Assembly: GCA_964602445.1 (NCBI GenBank)
Contig: CAZRQV010000008.1
Location: forward strand, 6,929 to 70,928
Reading direction: 5' to 3'
Origin: HGM12587 sp964602445
GTDB taxonomy: Bacteria > Bacillota > Clostridia > Lachnospirales > Lachnospiraceae
DNA length: 64,000 bases
Part shown: positions 43,167 to 51,160 of the stretch, piece after piece
Layout: the number at the start of each line of letters is the position of its first letter
Position numbering within the stretch: position 1 is the stretch's first letter
Position numbers and translations under genes: made by a program
The notes under the pieces: generated by a model
What the model was told of the DNA's origin: nothing
Databases searched by the model: none
Seen by the model: the letters and a program-made list of their open reading frames with translations, nothing else

Positions 43167-43915
43167 GTGAAATAAAAACAATTTTAGAACAAGTACAAAA
43201 GAACGAACTGTCCGTAGAGGACGCACTTCTGAAAATCAAAAAAGAACCCTTTGAAGATATTGGTTATGCCAAAGTGGATCTTCACCGGAAAATCCGACAG
43301 GGTGCTGCGGAAGTCATTTACGGGGAAGGAAAAACACCGGAGCAGATCATCGGGATCTGCAGTGCCATGCTGGAACATGGTCAGAAAACCATTCTGATCA
43401 CCCGGTTATCCGAAACCTCCGCCCGGCAGATCCAGACCATACATCCGATGACCTATCATGCTCAGGCAAGGATCGGCATCATCGGAGAACTGCCGGAACC
43501 GGACGGAATCGGAACCATTGTTGTCGCTACCGGAGGCACCAGCGATATTCCTGTCGCAGAGGAAGCAGCACTGACTGCTGAAATTTTAGGCAATCAGGTA
43601 CTGCGCCTTTACGATGTGGGTGTTGCCGGTGTTCACAGACTGCTGGCTCATATGGACGATCTGATGAACGCCAGCGTGATCATTGCCGTTGCCGGAATGG
43701 AAGGCGCTCTGGCAAGCGTGATCGGCGGTCTTGCAGACTGCCCTGTCATCGCAGTTCCTACCAGTGTCGGCTACGGAGCTTCCTTCGGAGGAATTTCTTC
43801 ACTGCTGTCCATGTTAAATTCCTGTGCCAGCGGTGTAACGGTTGTCAACATCGACAACGGCTTTGGCGCCGGTTTTTCCGCCAGCCGAATTAATCATATG
43901 GAGAAAAAATCATGA
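43163..43915 (+). CDS. larB: LarB, pyridinium carboxylase/hydrolase of nickel-pincer cofactor synthesis
   Basis: A 250-residue PurE-like enzyme that carboxylates and hydrolyses nicotinic acid adenine dinucleotide in the first step of nickel-pincer nucleotide synthesis. Visible family motifs are TIVVATGGTSDIPVAEEAAL, RLYDVGVAGVHRLLAHMDDL, VAGMEGALASVIGGL and the glycine-rich VPTSVGYGASFGG. Its start overlaps the larE stop (ATGA), and so does its own stop with larC. Confidence 0.93.
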   Translation: MSEIKTILEQVQKNELSVEDALLKIKKEPFEDIGYAKVDLHRKIRQGAAEVIYGEGKTPEQIIGICSAMLEHGQKTILITRLSETSARQIQTIHPMTYHAQARIGIIGELPEPDGIGTIVVATGGTSDIPVAEEAALTAEILGNQVLRLYDVGVAGVHRLLAHMDDLMNASVIIAVAGMEGALASVIGGLADCPVIAVPTSVGYGASFGGISSLLSMLNSCASGVTVVNIDNGFGAGFSASRINHMEKKS

Positions 43916-45096
43916 AAACATTATATATTGACTGCGGAATGGGAGCTGCCGGCGATATGCTCACGGCCGGTCTTTTAGAATTATTTCCCAATCCAGACCA
44001 CCAAATGGAGAGATTAAATGCCATTGGGATCCCTCATGTACGCTTTGAAAAAGAAACTTCCGTAAAATGCGGGATTCAGGGAACCCATGTTTCTGTAAAA
44101 ATCCACGGAAAAGAAGAACATTGCCACGAACACGAACCTTCCGGCCACACGCATGAACACAATACCCTTCATGGTATCGAACATATCGTAGAACATCTGA
44201 ATCTTTCTGAAACAGTAAAAAAACAGGTACTTGCCGTCTATCGGATCATTGCAGAAGCAGAAAGCCATGTCCACCAAACACCGGTATCGGAAATCCATTT
44301 CCATGAAGTAGGAACTTTGGATGCCATTGCAGATGTAACTGCCGTTTGTTTCCTTTTAGATCAGCTGGCACCGGAAAAGATTCTCGTTTCCCCTGTCCAT
44401 GTAGGTTCCGGACAGGTACGCTGTGCCCACGGACTCCTTCCGGTTCCGGCACCCGCCACTGCCTATATTTTACAACACTGTCCGATCTACGGCGGAAAGA
44501 TCCAGGGAGAATTATGTACACCGACCGGAGCAGCTCTCTTAAAATATTTTGCAGATGGTTTTGAAGAAATGCCTGTCATGAGCGTTTCTTCCATTGGCTA
44601 TGGCATGGGCCAAAAAGATTTCGAAGCTGCCAACTGTGTCCGCCTCCTGCTGGGAGAAACTGAAGCTTCCAGAGATCTTATGTATGAACTGCAATGCAAT
44701 GTAGACGATATGACCGGAGAACAGATGGGATTCGCCTTAGAACGCTTTTTGGAATTAGGCGCCGCCGATGCTTTTACCGTTCCGATCCACATGAAAAAAT
44801 CAAGACCGGGAACCATGATCTGTGTGATCTGTACCCCGGAATCTAAAGAAACGCTTACCAAAGCAATGTTTCAGTACACTTCCACCGCCGGAATCCGGGA
44901 ACGTAAAACAGAGCGGAGTATTTTAAAACGGTACAGCACGGAAACAGAGACCCCTTACGGAAGTGTCCGCAGAAAAGATTATTCCGGATACGGTGTAAAA
45001 CGGAGTAAATATGAATACGAAGATCTGGCACGGATTGCCAAACAAGAAAATCTCAGCATCGAAGAAGTTTTAAGTGTAATAAAAAACACTTTTTAA
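43912..45096 (+). CDS. larC: LarC, nickel insertase of nickel-pincer cofactor synthesis (single ORF)
   Basis: A 394-residue cyclometallase that inserts nickel into the pincer ligand. The start TLYIDCGMGAAGDMLTAGLL is the family hallmark. A His-rich stretch (EEHCHEHEPSGHTHEH, about residues 65-80) is a likely nickel-binding segment. In Lactobacillus plantarum larC is read through a programmed frameshift (larC1/larC2); here both halves are in one uninterrupted frame. The C-terminal LarC2-like part includes MKKSRPGTMICVIC. The target enzyme LarA (lactate racemase or a paralogue) is not in the window. Confidence 0.93.
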   Translation: MKTLYIDCGMGAAGDMLTAGLLELFPNPDHQMERLNAIGIPHVRFEKETSVKCGIQGTHVSVKIHGKEEHCHEHEPSGHTHEHNTLHGIEHIVEHLNLSETVKKQVLAVYRIIAEAESHVHQTPVSEIHFHEVGTLDAIADVTAVCFLLDQLAPEKILVSPVHVGSGQVRCAHGLLPVPAPATAYILQHCPIYGGKIQGELCTPTGAALLKYFADGFEEMPVMSVSSIGYGMGQKDFEAANCVRLLLGETEASRDLMYELQCNVDDMTGEQMGFALERFLELGAADAFTVPIHMKKSRPGTMICVICTPESKETLTKAMFQYTSTAGIRERKTERSILKRYSTETETPYGSVRRKDYSGYGVKRSKYEYEDLARIAKQENLSIEEVLSVIKNTF

Positions 45097-45186
45097 CACC
45101 ATAAGAAGACCACGGTATCAACAACTATTTTCCAAAACAGCAGTTTTATCACTCTGAATTTCTGCAGCAGACATGAAATTTAGTGC

Positions 45187-45236
45187 AAGTTAGAAATTCC
45201 TAACTTATTGCTTTTATCTTCAACTTCCTTTATAGT
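45187..45236 (+). promoter_or_regulatory. Promoter and upstream palindrome of the polyferredoxin gene
   Basis: -35 TTGCTT (45208-45213), 17-base spacer, -10 TATAGT (45231-45236). A near-perfect palindrome AAGTTAG-n6-CTAACTT (45187-45206) touches the -35 box on its upstream side, a position suited to an activator or a blocking repressor. The message then has a leader of about 110 bases; no known RNA motif was recognised in it. This accounts for the 45097-45353 gap. Confidence 0.6.
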
Positions 45237-45353
45237 TATTAATAGAATGAATATTTACGTGAAGTGTTTGGCAGAGATCATTTCACAAGTTCCCGTTGAG
45301 GTAGTTCTCAACATTTAAATATTTCACTAAAAAGTAACGAAAGAGGTATTTCC

Positions 45354-45737
45354 ATGAAAAAATTAACAGTAAAAAAAGGCAGCACATGTATGGCATGTCT
45401 TCAGTGTGTTCAGGCTTGTTCTGAAGCATTTTACAAAACATTTGATCCAGACAAATCCTGCATCCAGATCGTAGAAAAGAAAGCAGTTCGCCCTATGGCA
45501 TGTCCACAGTGCGGAAAATGTGCAGAAGTCTGTCCAAACGGTGCGATCAAACAGAACGCAAAAGGTGTTTACATGGTAAACAAAAAACTTTGCACCGGCT
45601 GTGGTTTATGTGTAGATGCATGTCCATTCGGCTTAATGGTAAAAGCAGAAGATTCCGAAACAGCATCTAAATGTATCGCATGCGGCATCTGTGCAAAAGC
45701 ATGTCCAATGGATGTTCTGGAAGTCGTAGAAAGCTAA
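45354..45737 (+). CDS. Polyferredoxin with four [4Fe-4S] motifs
   Basis: A 127-residue soluble protein with four cysteine motifs: CMACLQCVQAC, CPQCGKCAEVCP, CTGCGLCVDACP and CIACGICAKACP. The last two form a classical 2[4Fe-4S] ferredoxin; the arrangement resembles HydN/CooF-like electron-transfer proteins. No membrane segment or catalytic domain is present. It is monocistronic with its own promoter and terminator. Its place between the Flx-Hdr locus and the selenium genes makes it a candidate electron acceptor for HdrA or donor to a selenium-containing hydroxylase; both are inferences. Confidence 0.88.
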   Translation: MKKLTVKKGSTCMACLQCVQACSEAFYKTFDPDKSCIQIVEKKAVRPMACPQCGKCAEVCPNGAIKQNAKGVYMVNKKLCTGCGLCVDACPFGLMVKAEDSETASKCIACGICAKACPMDVLEVVES

Positions 45738-45800
45738 GCGCTGCTCTGATCCGTTTCAGAACGATCTTATGATCTGCATCAGCAGATGAATTAAAAAATC

Positions 45801-45857
45801 AAAAAAAAAGACCGGTATCCAACGGCGTAAGAACTACGCTGCTGCATACCGGTTTTA
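45801..45857. terminator. Bidirectional terminator between the ferredoxin and selenium operons
   Basis: ACCGGTAT(C/G)...ATACCGGT with an inner GGCGTA/TACGC-type extension, A9 on the left and TTTTATTT on the right. It ends both convergent transcripts. Confidence 0.85.
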
Positions 45858-45863
45858 TTTCGG

Positions 45864-46067
45864 TTATTTTTTCAATTTTAATAAAAATTCATCCTGCTGT
45901 TCTTCTACCGTAACCTGATATCCCTGCCCATTGGCATAACGGGTAATATTCTCTACTGCTACTTTATTATCTACCATAACTTCCAAAGATGCAGGTGCAT
46001 TCTTTTTCACTGCATTCTGAACCTGAATGACAGGCATCGGACAACTAAGACCTCTTGCATCGATCAT
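45864..46067 (-). CDS. TusA/SirA-like sulfurtransferase-fold protein, selenium-associated
   Basis: A 67-residue TusA-fold protein with the redox motif SCPMPVIQVQNAV; the single Cys of CPMP carries persulfide or perselenide in this family. It is the last gene of the csd-DUF3343-selD-yedE-tusA operon, 1 base after yedE. In comparative-genomic work on selenium-utilising bacteria this protein recurs next to SelD and YedE. A role as a selenium carrier is inferred. Confidence 0.88.
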   Translation of the reverse strand: MIDARGLSCPMPVIQVQNAVKKNAPASLEVMVDNKVAVENITRYANGQGYQVTVEEQQDEFLLKLKK

Positions 46068-46068
46068 C

Positions 46069-47169
46069 TTATTTTCCCTCCTTTTTGAATGTGTTTACTA
46101 CGGACACTGCGAGAAGAATTGCAAAACAAATAAATACTGCAATCTTTCCATTCACAGCGATACCGCCGGCACTGTAAACACCATCGGTTACAGATGCAGC
46201 AGAACCTGCCAGAGAGAAATTATGAGCAACGGCTGCTCCGGCGATCATACCAAATACAGTCACCGCAGAATCTCCATTTCCTTCCCCACTGAGGATCAGC
46301 TGACGAAGCGGACAGCCTCCCAGAAGAACACAGCCCCATCCGGCAACTGTCATTCCCAAAAGGTTCCATAACTGATCAGCGTGAGCAATCGGCTGTAAAT
46401 AAGCAGAAAAACCTTTGAAATTACCAAGAATGATATTTCCAAGGAGAATCGTTACAAAGATTACTGCAAATCCTGACAACAGGTTAAAATCCTGAAACAT
46501 AAATGCATCTCTCATTCCGCCTACCATACAGATACGGGATTTCTGAGCCAGTACACCTACAACCAATGCAATGAGCAAAGCCACAAGGAATGGTGCATGC
46601 ATCGAACCTGGTCCTTTTTCAGAAAATGCGAAAATCGTCGGAACCAGAAGCATTCCTGCAAGCAGAAGTACCATAACAGTCGGAAGCACAAATCCTTCTC
46701 CTTTGCTGACAACATAGCTTCGTTTTAAAGAGAACCCTTTTTTCAGGAAGAAAATGCCGATCAGAATACCGATGGCAAATCCTGCAAGACCTACAAATGC
46801 ATTCAAGTCTCCGCCGCCCATACGAATAACCATTCTTAACGGGCATCCTAAAAATACCAGACTGCCGATCATTACAACCATTCCCAATAAGAAACGGGTT
46901 GCTGGTGAAGATCCCGCACGTGCTTTAAATTCTCCGGTTACCAGTGCCATGATCATTGAACCTAATACAAGACCAATGATTTCCGGTCTGACATACTGAA
47001 CAACGGCTGCACTGTGAAGCTTGGTCGCTCCGGCAATGTCTCTTAAAAAGCAGGCAATACAAAAGCCCATGTTGGCAGGGTTACCCAGCTTTGTTAAAGT
47101 CAGGGCTGCCAGACCGATCACAAAACCTGTGATGACCACCCAAAGATTGATTTTTTTTGTCATAATCAT
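46069..47169 (-). CDS. YedE/YeeE family transporter, selenium-associated form
   Basis: A 366-residue membrane protein with about 10 helices in two homologous halves. Each has a conserved Cys motif (FLGCPLRMVIRMGGGD; LLGGCPLRQLILSGEG), and further cysteines are at ANMGFCIACFLRD and SRICMVGGMRD. YeeE-type proteins import thiosulfate; the YedE form next to selD is thought to move a selenium or sulfur species. Two close ATGs (MIM) share one AAGGAG site, so the start may be 6 bases later. The membrane topology agrees with that role; the substrate is inferred from neighbours. Confidence 0.85.
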   Translation of the reverse strand: MIMTKKINLWVVITGFVIGLAALTLTKLGNPANMGFCIACFLRDIAGATKLHSAAVVQYVRPEIIGLVLGSMIMALVTGEFKARAGSSPATRFLLGMVVMIGSLVFLGCPLRMVIRMGGGDLNAFVGLAGFAIGILIGIFFLKKGFSLKRSYVVSKGEGFVLPTVMVLLLAGMLLVPTIFAFSEKGPGSMHAPFLVALLIALVVGVLAQKSRICMVGGMRDAFMFQDFNLLSGFAVIFVTILLGNIILGNFKGFSAYLQPIAHADQLWNLLGMTVAGWGCVLLGGCPLRQLILSGEGNGDSAVTVFGMIAGAAVAHNFSLAGSAASVTDGVYSAGGIAVNGKIAVFICFAILLAVSVVNTFKKEGK

Positions 47170-47197
47170 CTCTCTCCTTTTTATTTTTATCTGAAAG

Positions 47198-48238
47198 TTA
47201 CTTCAGATAGATTCGTTTCTTGCCGCGGTACGCTTTCACCGTACCGATACGCTGTGCAGACGGAACATTTCCCTGCAGTTCTTCCAGTAATCTGTCTGCA
47301 TCTTCCGGTGCTGCCGCGATCAACAATCCTCCGGAAGTCTGCGGATCATACAGCATATCCTGTTTTGCCAGTTCCACGTTTCCTTCCTCTACCTGTTCCT
47401 GTGCAAATTTGCGGTTTCGATACATGCCTTCCGGAAGGATTCCCATTCTGGCAAATTCTAACGACTGACTGATCAGATCGATCTGATCCACCTGAATATG
47501 TAATTCCGTATCACTTCCCTGTGCCATTTCTAGACCATGTCCCAGAAGTCCAAAACCGGTAACGTCTGTACAGCTGTGTACCTTGTATTTCACCATAATA
47601 TCTCTGGCATTTTTATTCAGCGTTGTCATCAGACCATACGCCCAATCCATTACTTCTTTTTCCACAAGTCCGTCTACTTTTGCTGCTGTAGTCAGAATCC
47701 CGATCCCGATCGGTTTAGTCAGAATCAGAACATCTCCCGGTTTGGCTCCGCTGTTGGTCAGCAGTTTATCCGGATGCACAAATCCGGTGACAGACAATCC
47801 GTATTTCGGTTCCGGATCTAAAATACTGTGTCCTCCTGTAATCAATGCTCCGGCTTCATAAACTTTATCATAACCGCCTTTTAACATGGCATGAACCACT
47901 TCTGAAGGCATATCCGCCGGCACCGCCATAATATTCATGGCAAGCTTCGGTTCTCCGCCCATGGCATAAACATCACTTAATGCATTGGTCGCTGCAATCT
48001 GCCCAAAGGTATAAGCATCATCTGCGATCGGCGGAAAAAAATCCAGCGTCTGCACCAGTGCCAGTTCCTCACTGATCTTATAAACACTGGCATCGTCGCT
48101 TTTATCAAATCCTACCAAAAGGTTCGGATCCGTATGGACTTTGATCCCTTCCAGCAGTTTGCTCAAGGTTCCTGCCCCTACTTTTGCTCCGCATCCGGCA
48201 CAATGTGCCAGCTTTGTCAGTTTTACATCATTTTCCAT
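47198..48238 (-). CDS. selD: Selenide, water dikinase (selenophosphate synthetase), Cys form
   Basis: Makes selenophosphate from selenide and ATP. The catalytic segment HCAGCGAKVG puts Cys16 and Lys19 at the positions of E. coli Cys17 and Lys20, so this is the Cys, not the Sec, version. ATP-site segments DKSDDASVYKI, TNALSDVYAMGGEPKLAMNI and SCTDVTGFGLLGH are present. The start MENDVKLT is chosen because GAGG lies a few bases before it and the ATG follows the DUF3343 stop by 7 bases; the longer frame would overlap it. No selA, selB or selenouridine synthase is nearby. Confidence 0.95.
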   Translation of the reverse strand: MENDVKLTKLAHCAGCGAKVGAGTLSKLLEGIKVHTDPNLLVGFDKSDDASVYKISEELALVQTLDFFPPIADDAYTFGQIAATNALSDVYAMGGEPKLAMNIMAVPADMPSEVVHAMLKGGYDKVYEAGALITGGHSILDPEPKYGLSVTGFVHPDKLLTNSGAKPGDVLILTKPIGIGILTTAAKVDGLVEKEVMDWAYGLMTTLNKNARDIMVKYKVHSCTDVTGFGLLGHGLEMAQGSDTELHIQVDQIDLISQSLEFARMGILPEGMYRNRKFAQEQVEEGNVELAKQDMLYDPQTSGGLLIAAAPEDADRLLEELQGNVPSAQRIGTVKAYRGKKRIYLK

Positions 48239-48245
48239 CTTTTCC

Positions 48246-48482
48246 TCACATTTCCAGGCTGTGAATTGCCTCAATCTCTAAATCTTTTCTGTGAATCATT
48301 GTTTTTAGTGCTTCTTCGTATTCCAGCTCTGTACGGAATGCGATTCCGCAGTCGCTGCTGAGATTTCGCGGTGCAGAGATCAGTTTTCCGGCAATGCCTG
48401 CTTTCCCAGCCTGTTGTTCCATTGCCATGGCTCCTGCCGTCGTAAAAAACGTCACCACCAAATATTTCTTTTTTTCTATCAT
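48246..48482 (-). CDS. DUF3343 family protein, selenium-operon associated
   Basis: A 78-residue protein starting MIEKKKYLVVTFFTTAGAMA and holding a SSDCGIAFRTELEYEEAL segment with one Cys, the typical DUF3343 form. It lies between the cysteine desulfurase (4-base overlap) and selD. The family recurs in selD-linked clusters; a role in selenium or sulfur handling through the single Cys is a guess from context. Confidence 0.82.
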   Translation of the reverse strand: MIEKKKYLVVTFFTTAGAMAMEQQAGKAGIAGKLISAPRNLSSDCGIAFRTELEYEEALKTMIHRKDLEIEAIHSLEM

Positions 48483-49612
48483 TCTACGATCCTCTTTAAT
48501 GCTGCAACGGCAGTTTCCACTTCTTCCATGGTATTAAACCAGCCAAAGCTGAAACGAACTGCTCCCTGTTCCTCCGTTCCTAACGCCCGATGCATCCGCG
48601 GCGCACAGTGGGCACCTGCCCGAACTGCAATTTCGTACTCTTCCCACAAAAGATCTGCCAGTCTTCCGGATTCAATCTCTTCATAATTCAGAGAAACGAT
48701 GGGACAGCGAACTTCCTGCTGCCAATCCCCATACACCGTAATTCCCGGAATCTTACTTACCTCTTCCGCAAAATAAGCTGCCAGTTTTATTTCATGAGCA
48801 TGGATCTTTTCCAGTCCGGTTTCCTTAATATAATCAATGGCTGCTCCTAAGCCTGCAATTCCATGACCGTTCAGTGTTCCTGCTTCCAGACGGGTGGGAT
48901 ATTCTTCCGGCTGCTGCGGCAGATACGTCTGAACTCCGGTACCTCCGGTTTTCAAAGGACGGATCTGAACATTTTCTCCCAGACACAGTCCTCCCGTTCC
49001 TTGAGGACCCATCAATGCCTTATGACCGGTAAAACACAGCACATCTATATTCATTTTTTTCATAGAAATAGGCAGACTGCCTCCGGTTTGAGAAACATCT
49101 GCCATAAAAAGCAGTCCATGATCCTTACAAAATCTTCCGATCCTTTCCAGATCCAGCACGTTTCCCGTCAGATTCGATCCGTGGGTGCATACGACTGCCT
49201 TTGTATTTGATTTTCTGAATCGTTCCAGATCTTTTTCGTCAATCCTGCCGAACGCATCTGCAGGACAAAAGCTGACTTCAATTCCCGTTTTTTCCAATGC
49301 GTACAGCGGACGCAGCACAGAATTGTGTTCCAAATCCGTAGAAATCACATGGTCTCCCGGAGAAAACATTCCAAACAGCGCAATATTCAGTGCTTCCGTC
49401 GCATTCGAAGTAAAGATTACATTTCTTGGAGAAGGACACTCGAAAAATTCTGCTATTTTACAACGCACCTGATAGATCTGTCTTGAAGTATCCAGTGTAC
49501 TTCCATGAGCACCTCTGCCGCTGTTGCCAAAATTCTGCATTGCCCTGCAGACTGCCTCTACAACCTGATCCGGTCGTTTTAAAGATGTGGCTGCATTGTC
49601 CAAATAGATCAT
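48479..49612 (-). CDS. Cysteine desulfurase/selenocysteine lyase-like PLP enzyme of the selenium operon
   Basis: A 377-residue class V aminotransferase-fold enzyme. N-terminus MIYLDNAATSLKRPDQVVEA, PLP lysine in CFTGHKALMGPQGTGG, catalytic Cys loop near VRAGAHCAPRMHRALG. It resembles the desulfurase subfamily known from selD clusters such as that of Enterococcus faecalis. It probably releases sulfur or selenium from cysteine/selenocysteine for SelD or for a labile selenium cofactor. It heads the operon, with a consensus-like promoter at 49658-49686. Confidence 0.9.
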   Translation of the reverse strand: MIYLDNAATSLKRPDQVVEAVCRAMQNFGNSGRGAHGSTLDTSRQIYQVRCKIAEFFECPSPRNVIFTSNATEALNIALFGMFSPGDHVISTDLEHNSVLRPLYALEKTGIEVSFCPADAFGRIDEKDLERFRKSNTKAVVCTHGSNLTGNVLDLERIGRFCKDHGLLFMADVSQTGGSLPISMKKMNIDVLCFTGHKALMGPQGTGGLCLGENVQIRPLKTGGTGVQTYLPQQPEEYPTRLEAGTLNGHGIAGLGAAIDYIKETGLEKIHAHEIKLAAYFAEEVSKIPGITVYGDWQQEVRCPIVSLNYEEIESGRLADLLWEEYEIAVRAGAHCAPRMHRALGTEEQGAVRFSFGWFNTMEEVETAVAALKRIVE

Positions 49613-49657
49613 TCTGATTCCTCCTCGTTATCGTTTTTAAAACATAACGCTACTTTC

Positions 49658-49686
49658 ATTTTAAGTACAGAATATTCTATTGTCAA
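49658..49686 (-). promoter_or_regulatory. Promoter of the selenium operon
   Basis: Minus strand -35 TTGACA (49681-49686), 17-base spacer, -10 TAAAAT (49658-49663). The spacer holds a perfect 10-base palindrome AGAATATTCT. Confidence 0.75.
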
Positions 49687-49717
49687 TCTTTTCTATCTCC
49701 GGATCAGTAAAATAGTC

Positions 49718-51058
49718 TCAGCCAATGCCGCCAAAAAAGATTCCCAACACGTAAACTATCAGTGTAATTCCTACAAAAACATATTTGGTCAAAGGCTCAA
49801 ACCAGCTTCCCAGCTTCTTCGCACAGCCTTTTTCTGCTTCTTTTTTCGCAAATCCTTTCGGGCATACCCAGAAAAACATAATTCCTGCAAGAAGTGCACC
49901 TAACGGAATGACATAAATCGAAATCACATCCATCCATGCACTGACAGCATCACCATTTTCAATAAAAATACTGATGAGTGCACCTGCGGCTGCTACGATC
50001 AGAATCGCCGGAATTCTGGATAATCCAAATTGTTCCTGCAGTGCTTCTACCGGTGTTTCAAACAGATTCATCAGAGAAGTCAATGCTGCAAACAGCACTG
50101 CTGCGAAAAAGATTACTGCAAATACAGTACCTAACGGCATCTGCTGAAAGACTGCCGGCAGCGTAATAAACATCAGAGGAGGTCCGCTGGCAACATCCAT
50201 TCCAAAAGCGAACACCGCCGGAATGACTACCATACCTGCCAGCAACGCTGCAAGTGTATCAAATACAGCTACATTTTTTGCACTGCTGACTACATCTACG
50301 TCTTCTTTTAAATAACTTCCGTAAACGACCGTTCCGGAACCTGCCAAAGACAGGGAGAAAAATGCCTGTCCCAACGCATAGACCCAGGTTTTTACATTGG
50401 TCAGCTGTTCCCATTCCGGAACGAACAGATAACGATATCCTGCCCCTGCTCCCGGAAGTGTCATCACACGAAACATCAGGATCACGAAAAAGAGGAAAAA
50501 TACAGGCATCATTACCTTATTTACCTTTTCAATCCCTTTGGAAACACCCATCCCCATGATCAGGAATGTAATAGCCAGTGCCAACAAATGCCAGCTGACA
50601 TTTCCAAAGTTTCCTGCGATCGTTCCAAAGAATGCACCCATATTTTCCACATGGATCAATTCTCCCTTCAGTGCGCTGAACAAATATTTTAATACCCAGC
50701 CAACAACAACCGAATATCCGATGGCAATTCCCATCGAACCGATCACCGGGATCACACCAATCCATCTTCCCCATGCTTCCGCTTTTTTTCCAAAACGCAG
50801 TTTCATAGCCTTCCCAAATGCTCCGATGGGACCGGTCTGCATGCTTCTTCCAAATGCCATTTCTCCGATCACTCCGGAAAATCCTAACAAAATGACAAAA
50901 ATAAAATAGGGAATTAAAAATGCTGCACCTCCGAATTTTCCTGTTCGGTAAGGAAACATCCAGATATTCGCCATTCCTACTGCAGAACCGATGCATGCAA
51001 TGATAAACCCAAATTTTGTGCCAAACTGGCCTCGTTGTGTTTCATTTTTCTTTTTCAT
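49718..51058 (-). CDS. Neurotransmitter:sodium symporter (NSS/SNF) family transporter
   Basis: A 446-residue Na+-coupled transporter of the LeuT fold with about 11-12 helices. The first helix has the NSS signature (GFIIACIGSAVGMANIWMFP, then YRTGKFGGAAF), with Met where LeuT-type proteins have Gly-Leu-Gly. The unwound sixth-helix region reads FFSLSLAGSGTVVYGSYLK. It probably imports an amino acid or amine. It is transcribed alone, 102 bases downstream of the genomic position of the transglutaminase gene's end. Confidence 0.9.
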   Translation of the reverse strand: MKKKNETQRGQFGTKFGFIIACIGSAVGMANIWMFPYRTGKFGGAAFLIPYFIFVILLGFSGVIGEMAFGRSMQTGPIGAFGKAMKLRFGKKAEAWGRWIGVIPVIGSMGIAIGYSVVVGWVLKYLFSALKGELIHVENMGAFFGTIAGNFGNVSWHLLALAITFLIMGMGVSKGIEKVNKVMMPVFFLFFVILMFRVMTLPGAGAGYRYLFVPEWEQLTNVKTWVYALGQAFFSLSLAGSGTVVYGSYLKEDVDVVSSAKNVAVFDTLAALLAGMVVIPAVFAFGMDVASGPPLMFITLPAVFQQMPLGTVFAVIFFAAVLFAALTSLMNLFETPVEALQEQFGLSRIPAILIVAAAGALISIFIENGDAVSAWMDVISIYVIPLGALLAGIMFFWVCPKGFAKKEAEKGCAKKLGSWFEPLTKYVFVGITLIVYVLGIFFGGIG

Positions 51059-51080
51059 AACTTCTCTCCACTTTCTTTAT

Positions 51081-51097
51081 TGCATTAAAGTAATGCA
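51081..51097. promoter_or_regulatory. Palindrome upstream of the NSS transporter gene
   Basis: TGCATTA-AAG-TAATGCA, perfect 7-base arms, about 25 bases before the start codon and just downstream of a TTTACA box on the minus strand. It looks like an operator; the regulator is unknown. Confidence 0.45.
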
Positions 51098-51160
51098 TTT
51101 GTAAAGTATTTCATCTATCATCGCACATTTCACCGGATTTTACAATACATTTTTTAAATT

